From assembly GCF_014174155.1 (NCBI RefSeq), contig NZ_JABEQM010000022.1, forward strand, positions 1-43,290: DNA of 43,290 bases, given 5' to 3'. The position numbers were made by a program, and so were the translations under genes. Positions 6,491 to 15,072 of this stretch are shown piece after piece. The notes beneath the pieces are model-generated. The model did not search any database. It was not told the DNA's origin and saw only the letters and a program-made list of their open reading frames with translations. The number at the start of each line of letters is the position of its first letter. Within the stretch, counting starts at the first letter, position 1. The DNA comes from Gluconacetobacter tumulisoli. Lineage in GTDB: Bacteria > Pseudomonadota > Alphaproteobacteria > Acetobacterales > Acetobacteraceae.

Positions 6491-8710
6491 TCAGGATAGC
6501 CCCGGCACTTTTCCGGCCCGCAACTCCTCCCAACTAACCACCAGAATGGTTTCCGATCCGCTACTGTTGCTGGACAGCAGGACTTTCTGCGTCACGTCGT
6601 CAACCTTGGGAATCCCAGGCATTGAAGGCAGGACGCCGACGGCGATTTCTCCACCTGCGCCAATGCAGATACAAGGGTTCTTCTCACCACGCTTATGAGC
6701 GGCGGCTATCTGCTGTTCGAACCAGTCCCAATCATGACCGATCGATGCCACGGGGGTCAAAATGTGGGCAAGCTGTGGGTGCCAACTATCAACGATCCTA
6801 GGGATTTCAGTCAGCAACTTGTCGATCAGGATCGTCGGACTCAGCGCGTTAATCGCTGCCAAAGCGGCATTTTTTCCTTCGTTTAAAGGAATTTGATCGC
6901 CAAAGCTTGTGATAATGGCCGTGTTTGCCGCACTCGCATCCCGACCATCGCCAGATGCCGCAATGATAGAGCACTTAAGCCAGTATCTCGCCCTTTCCAC
7001 CCCCAAATCACGAAGACGAGTAATCTGTGGATCGTCCTGCTTTGCGTCAAACTGCCAATCGAAAATGGCATGAGTCTGCCAGCCGGTCGAGAATGCGGAA
7101 CGCATGAGTTGCTCGTCTTCACCAATGAAGGCTCGTAATATCCAGTCAGCAAAATCGGAGACCGATGCAAAGGCCTCTGCTCCTGTTTTGCATCGACGCA
7201 CAGAGATGGTGGGGGGAGGCTCATCTATGTCTTCGGCAGACGAATAGCGGAGCGCTACCTCCTGAAGTATCCCGGCCATATCGACCTCGGCCCAAAAGGA
7301 ACTGGCTTGCAGCAAGCGCTTCTGCTCTGGTTCGGCATCCGCAATCTGAGCGGAAAGCGAACCAAATCGACCGAGAAGCAATCCCAATCTAAATAGAGCG
7401 GAAAAGGTCCACTGACCGTCAATCAGCGGTGGCGTCGACGCAATTTCGTCGAGTAGAAGTACGCCGAGGATCGGATGGCGCCAGTCCATGCCAGGTCTGG
7501 CGCAACTCGACATGAAATTCCGCATGCGGTCGACATGGCGAACGGCATCTCGCGCATAGTCACCCAACACACCCCAGAAATCGACAGATACCGGCATGAT
7601 GTGGCGATCCAGCGTCAACCCTGGGTAACGCCAGCGTTCTATATTTCGAATGTCTTCCCATCCTTGGGCCAGCGCCCATTCCGACGAACCATATCCTTCC
7701 AGATACTGGACGGCAGCACCGCCGTCATTCGATAGCCAGGACCAGCATGCAGACAATTCGCGTGTCCGACCGTCCTCAAGGATGAAATCGCATATGGGCG
7801 AGCGGCTATTCTCCAAGAACCCTTCGCTTTGTGCCCGCTCCAGAAAACTGAATGGATTCACGACGCCCGCGAGGATCAGATAGGGTGAATTGGCCATTCT
7901 GGGATAGAGATGGTTGTAGGCCACCATTGCAAAGCCGGAGCCCCCGGAACGCTCAGCCTCTCGGACCATCAGATTGGCAGCAGTCGAGCACACGGCATGG
8001 ATATCATCTTCGTCGAGGCTTGATGCGGGCGTGAAAGACAGTGTCGCAGCCACTATTCCATCAGCTGTCAGTCCCTTCTGGCCAATCGCGCTCCAGGCGA
8101 TTGGAATATGAACGATCAGTTGAGGCTCTGCTTGGCTATCATCGAAGCGTAGGCACAGAACACGGCGATGTGACCAACTGTTAAGGCCGGTGACGGCGTG
8201 ATCGAGAAGCGTTGAGAAATTGCGTGAGACGATCACCATCATGACATCGTTCGCGCTGGAGAAGGGCGTATGGTTCAGTGCCTCATGCTCATACGCCATG
8301 ATCTCTGTCACCGCCTCGCGGCTGCTGCCATGCTGATTTTTGATCTCGAACAGAACAAAGCGTGAGGTTTCTCGCGCGCAGTATAGCAGGTCGACAAAGA
8401 GGCGTTCTCCTTTCTCGCTGGATATGCTGCGATTATTCTTGGCGACAAGTTCAAGGGTGTGAAGTTCTCCCAGCACATGCCCGGCTGCCCTTAGGTTTCC
8501 GAGCCGGCTCAGGTAGTCGATGGGAAAAGGCGGCTTGAATTCGGGCGATTCTGACCACATCAGTGCTTCACGGATCTTGTCAGCGCCGACAATGACATCT
8601 GACAACCTATCATCCGTAATGACTGATTCGAGCCAGTCCTGAACCTGCTGCTCTCTGTCGAATTTTGGTTTGTCTACTTGCTTCATCTTAGTGTCCCACA
8701 ACCCACACAT
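6491..8710 (-). CDS. Large protein with N-terminal PD-(D/E)XK nuclease-like domain, unrecognised family
   Basis: A 739-residue protein not recognised as a whole. The N-terminal part shows a restriction-endonuclease-fold pattern: a conserved-looking Glu in ELHTLE (about E87), then LFVDLLY (D107), then FVLFEIKNQ (E122-x-K124), followed by a helix REAVTEIMAYEHE. This D-x14-E-x-K layout, with a following helix of the QxxxY kind, is that of NucS/Shedu-like nucleases. The remaining 500 residues look mainly alpha-helical and aromatic-rich without a known domain; no Walker motif, signal peptide or membrane helix was seen. Start: ATG 8710 has AGGA four bases upstream; ATG 8686 is possible. An IS5 element ends 60 bases upstream and may have replaced its promoter. 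A defence nuclease is a reasonable guess but remains inference. Confidence 0.7.
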   Translation of the reverse strand: MCGLWDTKMKQVDKPKFDREQQVQDWLESVITDDRLSDVIVGADKIREALMWSESPEFKPPFPIDYLSRLGNLRAAGHVLGELHTLELVAKNNRSISSEKGERLFVDLLYCARETSRFVLFEIKNQHGSSREAVTEIMAYEHEALNHTPFSSANDVMMVIVSRNFSTLLDHAVTGLNSWSHRRVLCLRFDDSQAEPQLIVHIPIAWSAIGQKGLTADGIVAATLSFTPASSLDEDDIHAVCSTAANLMVREAERSGGSGFAMVAYNHLYPRMANSPYLILAGVVNPFSFLERAQSEGFLENSRSPICDFILEDGRTRELSACWSWLSNDGGAAVQYLEGYGSSEWALAQGWEDIRNIERWRYPGLTLDRHIMPVSVDFWGVLGDYARDAVRHVDRMRNFMSSCARPGMDWRHPILGVLLLDEIASTPPLIDGQWTFSALFRLGLLLGRFGSLSAQIADAEPEQKRLLQASSFWAEVDMAGILQEVALRYSSAEDIDEPPPTISVRRCKTGAEAFASVSDFADWILRAFIGEDEQLMRSAFSTGWQTHAIFDWQFDAKQDDPQITRLRDLGVERARYWLKCSIIAASGDGRDASAANTAIITSFGDQIPLNEGKNAALAAINALSPTILIDKLLTEIPRIVDSWHPQLAHILTPVASIGHDWDWFEQQIAAAHKRGEKNPCICIGAGGEIAVGVLPSMPGIPKVDDVTQKVLLSSNSSGSETILVVSWEELRAGKVPGLS

Positions 8711-8770
8711 GTAATCCTGTGAGAATTGTTTCTGGAATTACAATATTTTTTTAATAAGCATGTTTCCTTA

Positions 8771-9632
8771 GAGGGTGTTATGTACTTTCGTGCGTGATTG
8801 GTTCAGTAATGCTGAATGACGCAAGTTCGGAAGCCGTATCCCTCTGACGTATCAGACGAAGAATGGTCGTTGGTTGTCCCGTATCTGGTTCTGATGCGAG
8901 AGGACGCGGAACAGCGGCGGCATGATCTGCGCGAACTGTTCAACGGGTTGCGCTACGTGATCCGCTACGGGATTGCCTGGCGCGCCATGCCGAACGATCT
9001 TCCGCCTTGGTCGGCGGTCTATCAGCAATCCCGTCGCTGGATGGAGGCAGGCTGCTTCGAAGCACTGGCGTCTGACCTACGGGCTGTGCTGCGCATGGCC
9101 TCCGGCCGCAAGGCGGAACCCACGGCGGCCATCCTCGACAGCCGAACCTTGCGTTCGACACCGGAGAGCGGACCGCGCGCCGGATATGATGGGGCCAAAC
9201 GCAAAAAGGGCTCGAAACTGCATATGGCCGTGGACACGTTTGGCCATCTGCTGGCCCTGCACGTCACGCCAGCCAATCGGGACGATCGCGTCGAGGTCGG
9301 ACGCCTCGCCGCAGCCATTCAGGAGGTGACGGAGGAAAGCGTCGAACTGGCCTATGTCGATCAGGGATACACGGGCGAGAGGCCGGCCGAGGCAGCCCGC
9401 ACCCACGGTATCACGCTTGAAGTCGTCAAGTTGCCCGAAGCCAAGCGCGGCTTTGTCCTGCTGCCTCGCCGACGGGTCGTAGAACGGTCTTTCGCATGGG
9501 CCACACGATGCCGCAGACTCGTTAAGGATTACGAGCGCTACGCTTCAACGCTCGCAAGTCTCCATGTCGTCGCTTTCGCATGCTTCATGCTCAGAAACGC
9601 CGCTATACTCGCTCAAGGTGCATAACACCCTC
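8771..9632 (+). mobile_element. IS5-family insertion sequence, complete
   Basis: The 862-base element is bounded by perfect 12-base inverted repeats, GAGGGTGTTATG at 8771-8782 and CATAACACCCTC at 9621-9632. One intact transposase fills it and its TAA stop lies within the right repeat. The size, repeat start and single long frame suit the IS1031-like branch of IS5, first known from acetic acid bacteria, which targets TNA. The left flank is TTA, but the right flank is TAG, so no matching target duplication is seen. A second, divergent copy begins at 43183. Confidence 0.92.
8816..9625 (+). CDS. IS5-family DDE transposase
   Basis: A 269-residue transposase that cuts and joins the ends of its element. 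The N-terminus YPSDVSDEEWSLVVPYL is the typical helical DNA-binding part of this family (DUF4096). The DDE triad can be placed in AILDSRT (first Asp), AYVDQGYTGE (second Asp) and RRRVVERSFAW (Glu), the last within the Y-(2)-R-(3)-E-(6)-K-like signature. No frameshift or stop is present, so it should be active. The stop codon TAA is part of the right inverted repeat. The first 21 residues are identical to the copy that starts at 43228, although the DNA differs. Confidence 0.95.
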   Translation: MTQVRKPYPSDVSDEEWSLVVPYLVLMREDAEQRRHDLRELFNGLRYVIRYGIAWRAMPNDLPPWSAVYQQSRRWMEAGCFEALASDLRAVLRMASGRKAEPTAAILDSRTLRSTPESGPRAGYDGAKRKKGSKLHMAVDTFGHLLALHVTPANRDDRVEVGRLAAAIQEVTEESVELAYVDQGYTGERPAEAARTHGITLEVVKLPEAKRGFVLLPRRRVVERSFAWATRCRRLVKDYERYASTLASLHVVAFACFMLRNAAILAQGA

Positions 9633-10110
9633 TAGGCGTCGACCAACATGGCGCGACGCTACGGTCGTGCCCCGCGCGGCCAGCGGCTGCGTTCGGCCGT
9701 TCCCCATGGGTACTGGAAAACAACCACCTTCATCGCGGGCCCGAGGCTGACAGGCCTGGTCGCACCGATGGTGCTGGACGGGCCGATCAACGGCCGGTGC
9801 TTCCAGACCTATGTCGAGCATGTCCTCGTGCCGGACCTGGGACCGGGCGATGTGGTCGTGATGGACAATCTCGGCTCCCACAAGGGAGCGGCCGTGCAGG
9901 AAGCAATCGAGACCGCTGGTGCAAGTCCTGTTTCTTCCGCCCTACAGCCCTGACTTCAATCCGATCGAGATAAAACTCAAGGCCCATCTGCGCCGCGCCG
10001 CCGAGCGCACACGCGACGCTCTGTGGGACAGGATCGGCTCTCTCATCGATCTGTTCACACCCACAGAATGCGCCAACTTCTTCACCGCCGCTGGATATGA
10101 ACCAGATTGA
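9633..10110 (+). pseudogene. IS630-family transposase, broken 3' half
   Basis: Directly after the IS5 right end, the plus strand encodes the C-terminal half of an IS630-type DDE transposase: a GRAPRGQRLR segment, then FIAGPRLTGLVAPMVLDGP, VVVMDNLGSHK (second Asp) and LPPYSPDFNPIE (Glu), ending at TGA 10108-10110. The reading frame shifts at about 9915-9920, so two frames (9648-9953 and 9919-10110) are needed. A few codons after NPIE also appear to be missing. The N-terminal half with the helix-turn-helix and first Asp is absent and is not found on the far side of the IS5 element. The gene is therefore dead, and a deletion accompanied or followed the IS5 insertion. Confidence 0.88.
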
Positions 10111-10220
10111 GAAGAAAACGATCTAGGAAAGATGTGCCTGACTAACCCGATCAAAAGTCAGCTTCCAAAGCAGAGAAAATTTTGGTCTTACAGCCGCATT
10201 TAACAACACTACTGTTCCAA

Positions 10221-10601
10221 TTATATTTCAACAAGATTTTGAAGTATCAACGGGATATCCGAAATGTCATAAGGTTTGGCAACAAACCGGCTGTGAGAAA
10301 GAATGAAGTCGTTTGGCACCGAATGCTTGCCCGATGTCACAAGGACGCCTAGCCGAGGTCGGCTTTGGCGTGCTCGTAGGGCCAATTCCAGGCCGTTCAT
10401 TGATCCAGGCATGTCGATATCCGTAAAAAGGGCATCAACAGGCGCTTTTTCACCTTCGAGAACGGTGAGCGCCTCATCCGCATTGGAAGCCTCGCGCACG
10501 TCGAACCCGTTGTCCCGTAATTCATCCGCGACTGCCAGGCGCGTTAAAATTTCGTCTTCGGCAACAATGACGTGCAGACGGCGGAAGGGAGGATTGGACA
10601 T
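10221..10601 (-). CDS. Single-domain response regulator (CheY-like)
   Basis: A 126-residue receiver domain with no output domain. The acidic pocket is in VIVAEDE (E15, D16), the phosphoacceptor is D61 in FTDIDMPG, the switch residue is T89 in LVTSGK, and the conserved Lys is K109 in VAKPY. All catalytic residues are present, so it should be phosphorylated. It follows the histidine kinase gene on the same strand after 27 bases and is presumably its partner. With no output domain it must act through protein contacts, as in CheY-like or FixJ-less alphaproteobacterial receivers of the kind found beside HWE or HisKA kinases. The downstream target cannot be seen. Confidence 0.92.
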   Translation of the reverse strand: MSNPPFRRLHVIVAEDEILTRLAVADELRDNGFDVREASNADEALTVLEGEKAPVDALFTDIDMPGSMNGLELALRARQSRPRLGVLVTSGKHSVPNDFILSHSRFVAKPYDISDIPLILQNLVEI

Positions 10602-10628
10602 TGCGGTTCTCAGGAAAATCCAGTCATT

Positions 10629-11855
10629 TCAATGATAATTGGAAGAGGAGGGGGTGATTGGCAGGCGAAATGTAAAGCAGGTCTCGCCACCTCTGCACGA
10701 CAAGGACAACCTTCCCTTGTGTGCTCGGGCAATTTCCGAGGCGATATAGAGTCCGAGACCCAATCCCTGCTGGCTCCGCCGTTGTCCGCCCCGGAAGAAT
10801 GGCTGGAAAAGCTTGTCGTGAGCTTCCGGCGGAATGGGCTTGCCTCGGTTAAAGACGGATAATTCAAATAATTTTTCCTCTGTGCCCGCTCGTACGATAA
10901 TCGGCTCGTGGGGATCGCCATGCGCTATGGCGTTGGATAGCAGGTTGGAAAATAATTGAGATACGCGTCCACTATCGCACGTTACAGCATGGTCTATCTT
11001 GAATTGCGTCTCGATACGCCGTTCCGGTTGAGCAGTTTCTACTTCTTGAACAATCTGCTCAAGGATGGGTTGCAGGGAATATTCGATATTCTGCTCCAAT
11101 ACGATGCCGTCTCCCAGCCGGCCGCGAGCAAAATCCATGAGATCGTTGATCAGCGCCGCCATGCGGGCGGTGCTCTTTTGAATCAGCGGCAAAAGCTCGG
11201 TCGCCCTTTCGGGCCGACGAAGAAGAAGCCTTGCTCCCGAATCGATCGACATCAATGGATTGCGCAGATCGTGGCCTAGAACGGCAATGAATTGTTCGCG
11301 GAGTTCCGACTGCGTGCGTTCGTGAGACAACGTAATCTCGTTTTCCGCCAATCGTGCACTCGCATCCACATGAAAGGCTACCAGGTCCGCGAAGAGGCGG
11401 AACATGGAAAGGATTTCGGGCCGGTTCAGATCATGCGGCGCCGGATCGGTTGCGCACAGCGTGCCGAAGAATGTTCCGTCGGGCAAAAGGATCGGAACCG
11501 AAATATAGCTTTTGAAATGATAATGATGAGACGCAAGATGATGGAAGTAAGTTGGATCAGCTCCGACGTCATTGATCACAATGGGCTCGCCCCGACGAAG
11601 AACGTCATGACTGAGTGTCGTCTGGACGGGCAACTCGTCTCCGATTTTGAGCCCCAGATCGATGTCGTCCCGCACGGCACAGGCAATCCAATAATCCTCG
11701 GTGACGCGCGCAACCGTGGCGAAGCGCAATCCTGTCGTATGGTACACAACATCGAGAATTTTCATAAGGGCCGGAACCCGGCCTGCTTCTTTAATGACTT
11801 CCCAATACTTTGCCATGTACCTGATAATCTCTCCACACCGGAAACAACCAAGCAT
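10629..11855 (-). CDS. GAF-domain sensor histidine kinase
   Basis: A soluble sensor kinase of 408 residues from this start. A GAF domain spans about residues 25-165, with FGTLCATDPAPHDL near its end, a phrase common in GAF domains of phytochrome-like and stress kinases. A HisKA dimerisation helix carries the phospho-acceptor in VLGHDLRNPL (H195). The HATPase domain shows the N box FSNLLSNAIAHGDP and the G box GLGLGLYIASEIARAHKGR. No membrane segment is present, so the signal is cytoplasmic; the ligand is unknown. An in-frame ATG at 11816 (MAKYWEV) fits GAF kinases better and may be the real start. It forms an operon with the response regulator at 10221-10601. Confidence 0.92.
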   Translation of the reverse strand: MLGCFRCGEIIRYMAKYWEVIKEAGRVPALMKILDVVYHTTGLRFATVARVTEDYWIACAVRDDIDLGLKIGDELPVQTTLSHDVLRRGEPIVINDVGADPTYFHHLASHHYHFKSYISVPILLPDGTFFGTLCATDPAPHDLNRPEILSMFRLFADLVAFHVDASARLAENEITLSHERTQSELREQFIAVLGHDLRNPLMSIDSGARLLLRRPERATELLPLIQKSTARMAALINDLMDFARGRLGDGIVLEQNIEYSLQPILEQIVQEVETAQPERRIETQFKIDHAVTCDSGRVSQLFSNLLSNAIAHGDPHEPIIVRAGTEEKLFELSVFNRGKPIPPEAHDKLFQPFFRGGQRRSQQGLGLGLYIASEIARAHKGRLSLSCRGGETCFTFRLPITPSSSNYH

Positions 11856-12242
11856 ATCCTCGACCCGGGGCGGGGAATGATTGCATAAAGTTTAACGGGG
11901 TGCGAGAGGCACTAATGGTCTGAATTATAAATATTTTGCCTTGTGCATGGCAGATATGCTTCCAGAAAGGGTCTAAGCTGCTGTGGCAGCCCTGCCATAG
12001 CCCTGTCGCGTCGGGGCACTCTCTGGAGACTCCGGTATCCCAAGGAGGCTGTGAACCTGGAGAAGGCGGTTTCCTGGGGGGTATGGAGCAGGTGCAGCTT
12101 GGCTCGATGCCTCAGTCTTTCGGCCTGGTTATCCCTCTCGATCCCTGTAACGCTTCGTTCGTCCAGCCTTATTCTCGGCGTGGTTCATTCCTAGGATCGC
12201 TGGGATGCAATCGGATCATATGCATTGTCGTGGAGGGCTGGA
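11856..12242. other. Spacer upstream of small membrane protein gene
   Basis: No gene recognised. Overlapping plus-strand frames at 11936-12307 and 11943-12194 resemble nothing known. The end of this stretch holds GGAGG at 12232-12236, the binding site for the gene starting at 12243. The promoter of the divergent histidine kinase should also lie here, but no convincing boxes were found. Confidence 0.4.
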
Positions 12243-12755
12243 ATGGTGGACGTGATACCGCGAGCGGCGGCAGCGCCTGGGGTAATGCCGGATACGAGTC
12301 CCACTGATCACGATTTGCTGGCGTTCTATCGGTCGGAGATCCGCTTCGAAAGCGAAGTGGTCAATGGCCGTTTGCAAGCCCTGCTGGGATCTCAATCCTT
12401 TCTTGTGATCGCTTATGCAACCGCGCTGACTGGAGCGAATAACCACTGGGGAAATACCTTGTTGCTGATAGGTCCTGTTTTGTTCTCACTTCTTGGGTTC
12501 GTATTGGCTCTCATGGCATGGCCAGGTATTCGTGCAGCCTACGCGGCGATTGCGAAATGGGAAGAAAAAGAGCGGGCCTTGCACGGACGATGTTCGTATC
12601 TGGTCAATTTTACCCTGGCCGCCAACGAAGACGATTCGCTCGATATGACGCGCCGGAACCAAGAGGGGGCGTTGTTTGCCCACCGTGCACCAATTGTTTT
12701 CGTGGTTGCGTGGACAATTTTCGGTATTATTCCGTTTTATTTGTATCTTAAGTAA
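12243..12755 (+). CDS. Small membrane protein, unrecognised
   Basis: A 170-residue protein with three predicted membrane segments: about residues 50-63 (SFLVIAYATALTG), 71-92 (LLLIGPVLFSLLGFVLALMAW) and the C-terminal end (IVFVVAWTIFGIIPFYLYL). Between the second and third lies a charged cytoplasmic or periplasmic loop of about 55 residues with Trp-Glu-Glu-Lys-Glu. The family is not recognised. The topology (a membrane hairpin, a helical loop, then another helix) is loosely like small SLATT or RipA-type membrane proteins, but no diagnostic motif is seen. Start: GGAGG six bases before ATG 12243; a TTG at 12225 is less likely. It stands alone between the kinase and the ferritin-like gene. Confidence 0.7.
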   Translation: MVDVIPRAAAAPGVMPDTSPTDHDLLAFYRSEIRFESEVVNGRLQALLGSQSFLVIAYATALTGANNHWGNTLLLIGPVLFSLLGFVLALMAWPGIRAAYAAIAKWEEKERALHGRCSYLVNFTLAANEDDSLDMTRRNQEGALFAHRAPIVFVVAWTIFGIIPFYLYLK

Positions 12756-13066
12756 TTAATGCCACCGAAGATGGGCGCCTTGGCACTTGGCACGCATGCC
12801 TGTTCAAGCTGGGTCCGGCAGTTTAGCCCGAGTCCTCCCGCGTCTGAGAGCAATGCACGACCCGCATAGGGTGTTGTGTCATGGAGACGCTGTCGGAGTG
12901 CCCCCATGCCGGCCGTTCGGCGCGCGTCGCACATCCGTGGCCCGGGATATCCAGTCGCTTGCGCCCGGCATCAACGGCTCGATCGGAGAGTCCTTGGGGC
13001 GGTCGCCGCTAACGCGTTGGGACGACCGGAGCCCTGAGGCTCAGGCCGTGGAACCCGATCAGCGGG
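12756..13066. other. Spacer, nothing recognised
   Basis: GC-rich spacer between the small membrane protein and the convergent ferritin-like gene. A plus-strand frame at 12787-13161 and a minus-strand frame at 12737-12934 are open, but neither resembles a protein family. No strong terminator hairpin was noticed. Confidence 0.4.
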
Positions 13067-13630
13067 TCAGGAGAGGAATGGAGTGCCTTCATGGGCGACC
13101 AGCAGATCATGCAGGTCGGTGGCGTGGTCTTCCTCGTCAGAGAGGAATCCTTCGAGCATGATGCGCGTGGTCGGATCGTCGTCGCCGAAATGGCGGATCA
13201 ACTCCTGATAATGTTCGATCACGATACGCTCGGCGATCAGATCCTGCTTGACCATCTCGACCAGATTGCCGCCATTGCCATATTCCGTCGCTGAGCGCGT
13301 GGCCAACCCTTCGGGGTTGAAGTTTGGCACCCCGCCAAGCTGATCAATCCGTTGCGCTGCCGCCAACATGTGCTTGCGTTCGGACGCCGCATGTTCGGCA
13401 AACTCGCGGCCCACGCTCTCGCTGGTCAGGCCCTCGACCGAAATGGAATGCATGGTGTAGCGCAGGACACAGACGAGTTCGGTTGCGACGACCGCCTGAA
13501 GAAGCTCGATGGTCTTCTTTACGTCCCCTTTATAGGACGGCATCACCGCACCGGCGTCGAGAGATTTCTGCGCCCGCTCGCGCAGCACCTGCACATCGGT
13601 GAGGAAGGCGTTCTTCGTATCGATGCTCAT
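13067..13630 (-). CDS. Ferritin-like (bacterioferritin/Dps-type) protein
   Basis: A 187-residue four-helix ferritin-like protein. The first helix has ELLQAVVATELVCVLRY, followed by HAASERKHMLAAAQRI: an E-x-x-H pattern typical of di-iron carboxylate binding. The second half has DLIAERIVIEHYQELIRHFG and FLSDEEDHATDLHDLL, giving the second set of Glu and ExxH ligands. All metal ligands therefore seem present. The family stores or oxidises iron and protects against peroxide; a catalytic role here is inference. Start: AGGAAA lies seven bases before ATG 13630; a longer frame to 13657 has no good site. It is monocistronic and convergent with the gene at 12243. Such proteins are common in stress islands of alphaproteobacteria. 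Confidence 0.85.
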   Translation of the reverse strand: MSIDTKNAFLTDVQVLRERAQKSLDAGAVMPSYKGDVKKTIELLQAVVATELVCVLRYTMHSISVEGLTSESVGREFAEHAASERKHMLAAAQRIDQLGGVPNFNPEGLATRSATEYGNGGNLVEMVKQDLIAERIVIEHYQELIRHFGDDDPTTRIMLEGFLSDEEDHATDLHDLLVAHEGTPFLS

Positions 13631-14030
13631 GGCTGGTTTCCTTTTGACTGAAGCCATGAATTCGAAACGTCGGAACAGCGAAAGGTTGCATACGGATTCG
13701 ACTAAATCCTTATTTACAAATGCTTATTATTAATGAGGAAAATGACTGGTCAGGTCTTGATTCGTGGTTCTTGCGACAACCAATTTCCTGAGAGCGGGCG
13801 GGTATCGCAGCGCGGTCGGAATCGGTTCATCGCGCAACGACTTCTCCCGATTCAGGCAGATGTCCGGTGGCAGGTGATTGGAGGCCCGTCCGATTCGGTT
13901 CGCTGGATTTTTCGGGTGACGGTGGGCTTTTTTGCCTCGTTCCCGCTATCCGTTCGGTCGCCTCCTGATCTGCTTCGTGGGAACCCTATCGTTGCATAAG
14001 GGTTTATGGGCTGCAGGTGTTTGAAGCGGA
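13631..14030. other. Divergent spacer between ferritin-like gene and Mrp/Mbh-like operon
   Basis: This 400-base stretch must carry promoters for both neighbours. An AT-rich patch at about 13690-13740 is the best promoter candidate, but no clean -35/-10 pair was identified. A plus-strand frame at 13733-13999 is not recognised as a gene. Confidence 0.35.
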
Positions 14031-14534
14031 GTGGACGTGCAGGCAAGCGGGCGCGCGAAAGCAGGCATGATGTTGCGCGCAGGTGGATGCGCGGCATTTC
14101 TGGCTGTACTGTATCCAGTGCTGGCGGGCGGATGGACTGGAACCGCGTTCATCTGTGTAGCCATTCTGTTGCCACCTCTGTTCTTGTTTCAGGTTCGCCT
14201 GGGTAGCTCGCGGACTGAAGCCCTGGCTTTGCGCTGGAGCTGGATCCGCCACCTTGGACCGGTCCTGATGTCGCTTCTGATCGAAAGCGGCCGGGTTGCG
14301 TGCGCATTGCTTCGGGTGCGGCCGGGTCGGCCCGCCGGGCGGACGACCACGGAAAGATTTGAGCCGGAGGGGCGGGACGATGCACAGCGACGCGGGCATC
14401 GGGCAGCAGCTGAAATGATCGGGTCTGCTTCGCCGAACGGGATCATCCTCTCGATCGCCGGGGATGAGCGAAGCTGCGATGTGCATCGTCTGTTGCCGTC
14501 GCGGACCCCAGGACCCGCAGGGTGGCCTGCGTGA
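14031..14534 (+). CDS. mnhE: Mrp/Mnh antiporter subunit E (MbhA-like)
   Basis: A 167-residue subunit of a multi-subunit cation/proton antiporter module. Two hydrophobic segments occupy about residues 18-52, followed by a helix with WIRHLGPVLMSLLIESGRVA and a C-terminal soluble part with SPNGIILSIAGDERSCDVH, matching the MnhE pattern in which the tail packs against subunits F and G. Start is uncertain: GTG 14031 is given; ATG 14067 or 14070 would also keep the membrane part. It is the first of seven genes that overlap tightly, so expression should be as one transcript. Confidence 0.82.
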   Translation: MDVQASGRAKAGMMLRAGGCAAFLAVLYPVLAGGWTGTAFICVAILLPPLFLFQVRLGSSRTEALALRWSWIRHLGPVLMSLLIESGRVACALLRVRPGRPAGRTTTERFEPEGRDDAQRRGHRAAAEMIGSASPNGIILSIAGDERSCDVHRLLPSRTPGPAGWPA

Positions 14535-14782
14535 ACGTCTGGACCAGTGCGATCGTGGGGTTGCTCCTGCCCTTGGGACTGACTGTGCTGGCGGCCTGGC
14601 GCGGACGGTCGGAACGTCGTTTCGCTGCCATGCAGATGGCGAGCTTTCTCAGTGCGGCGATCCTCGTGCTGGTGACGTTCGCGCAGGGGGAGCCCAGTTT
14701 CATGGATTTGCCGCTGGCCCTTGTGCTGCTCGGTCTGCCGGGGTCGTTACTGATCGCGTCGTTCTACGATCGTTTTCTATGA
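14531..14782 (+). CDS. mnhF: Mrp/Mnh antiporter subunit F (MbhB-like)
   Basis: An 83-residue membrane protein with three predicted helices (about residues 3-20, 33-52 and 60-78), the size and topology of MnhF. The GTG start at 14531 overlaps the stop of mnhE as GTGA, which favours it over the GTG at 14522. The third helix contains DLPLALVLLGLPGSLLIASF, similar in layout to the DxALxxALLGFVGTVA region of MnhF. Together with subunits E and G it forms the small-subunit cluster of Mrp complexes. Confidence 0.82.
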   Translation: MNVWTSAIVGLLLPLGLTVLAAWRGRSERRFAAMQMASFLSAAILVLVTFAQGEPSFMDLPLALVLLGLPGSLLIASFYDRFL

Positions 14783-15072
14783 GCGCCATTCTGCTTGACG
14801 GGGCGCTGGGTCTGCTTGTGATCGTCGCGTGGGTGGCGGTGCTCGGGTTCCTGCGCCTGCCCGAGACACTTGATGCGTTGCATGCGGCGGCCCTGCTCAA
14901 TGTTGCCGGATCGGCCTCGCTGATCATGGTCTGCGTGATTGCGGACGGGCTGTCGGCGCGGACTATCAAGCTCGTCCTGATAGCGCTGCTGCTGGTATTC
15001 GGCGGGGCGGTCGTGTCGCAGATGATCGGGCGGGCGCATCTCCATCGTGCAGCCGAGGAAGAGCGACCATGA
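14779..15072 (+). CDS. mnhG: Mrp/Mnh antiporter subunit G (MbhC-like)
   Basis: A 97-residue protein with three membrane helices. The text GFLRLPETLDALHAAALLNV matches the family motif GxxRxPDxYxRxHAxTxxxT, which identifies MnhG/MbhC. The Thr residues of the family motif are partly replaced by Ala and Asn. The ATG overlaps the stop of mnhF as ATGA, and its own TGA overlaps the next ATG, showing translational coupling. Confidence 0.88.
   Translation: MSAILLDGALGLLVIVAWVAVLGFLRLPETLDALHAAALLNVAGSASLIMVCVIADGLSARTIKLVLIALLLVFGGAVVSQMIGRAHLHRAAEEERP

Noticed and set aside
12243-12755. SLATT or RipA-type effector membrane protein
   Set aside because: Topology is only loosely similar and no diagnostic motif was seen, so no function was assigned.
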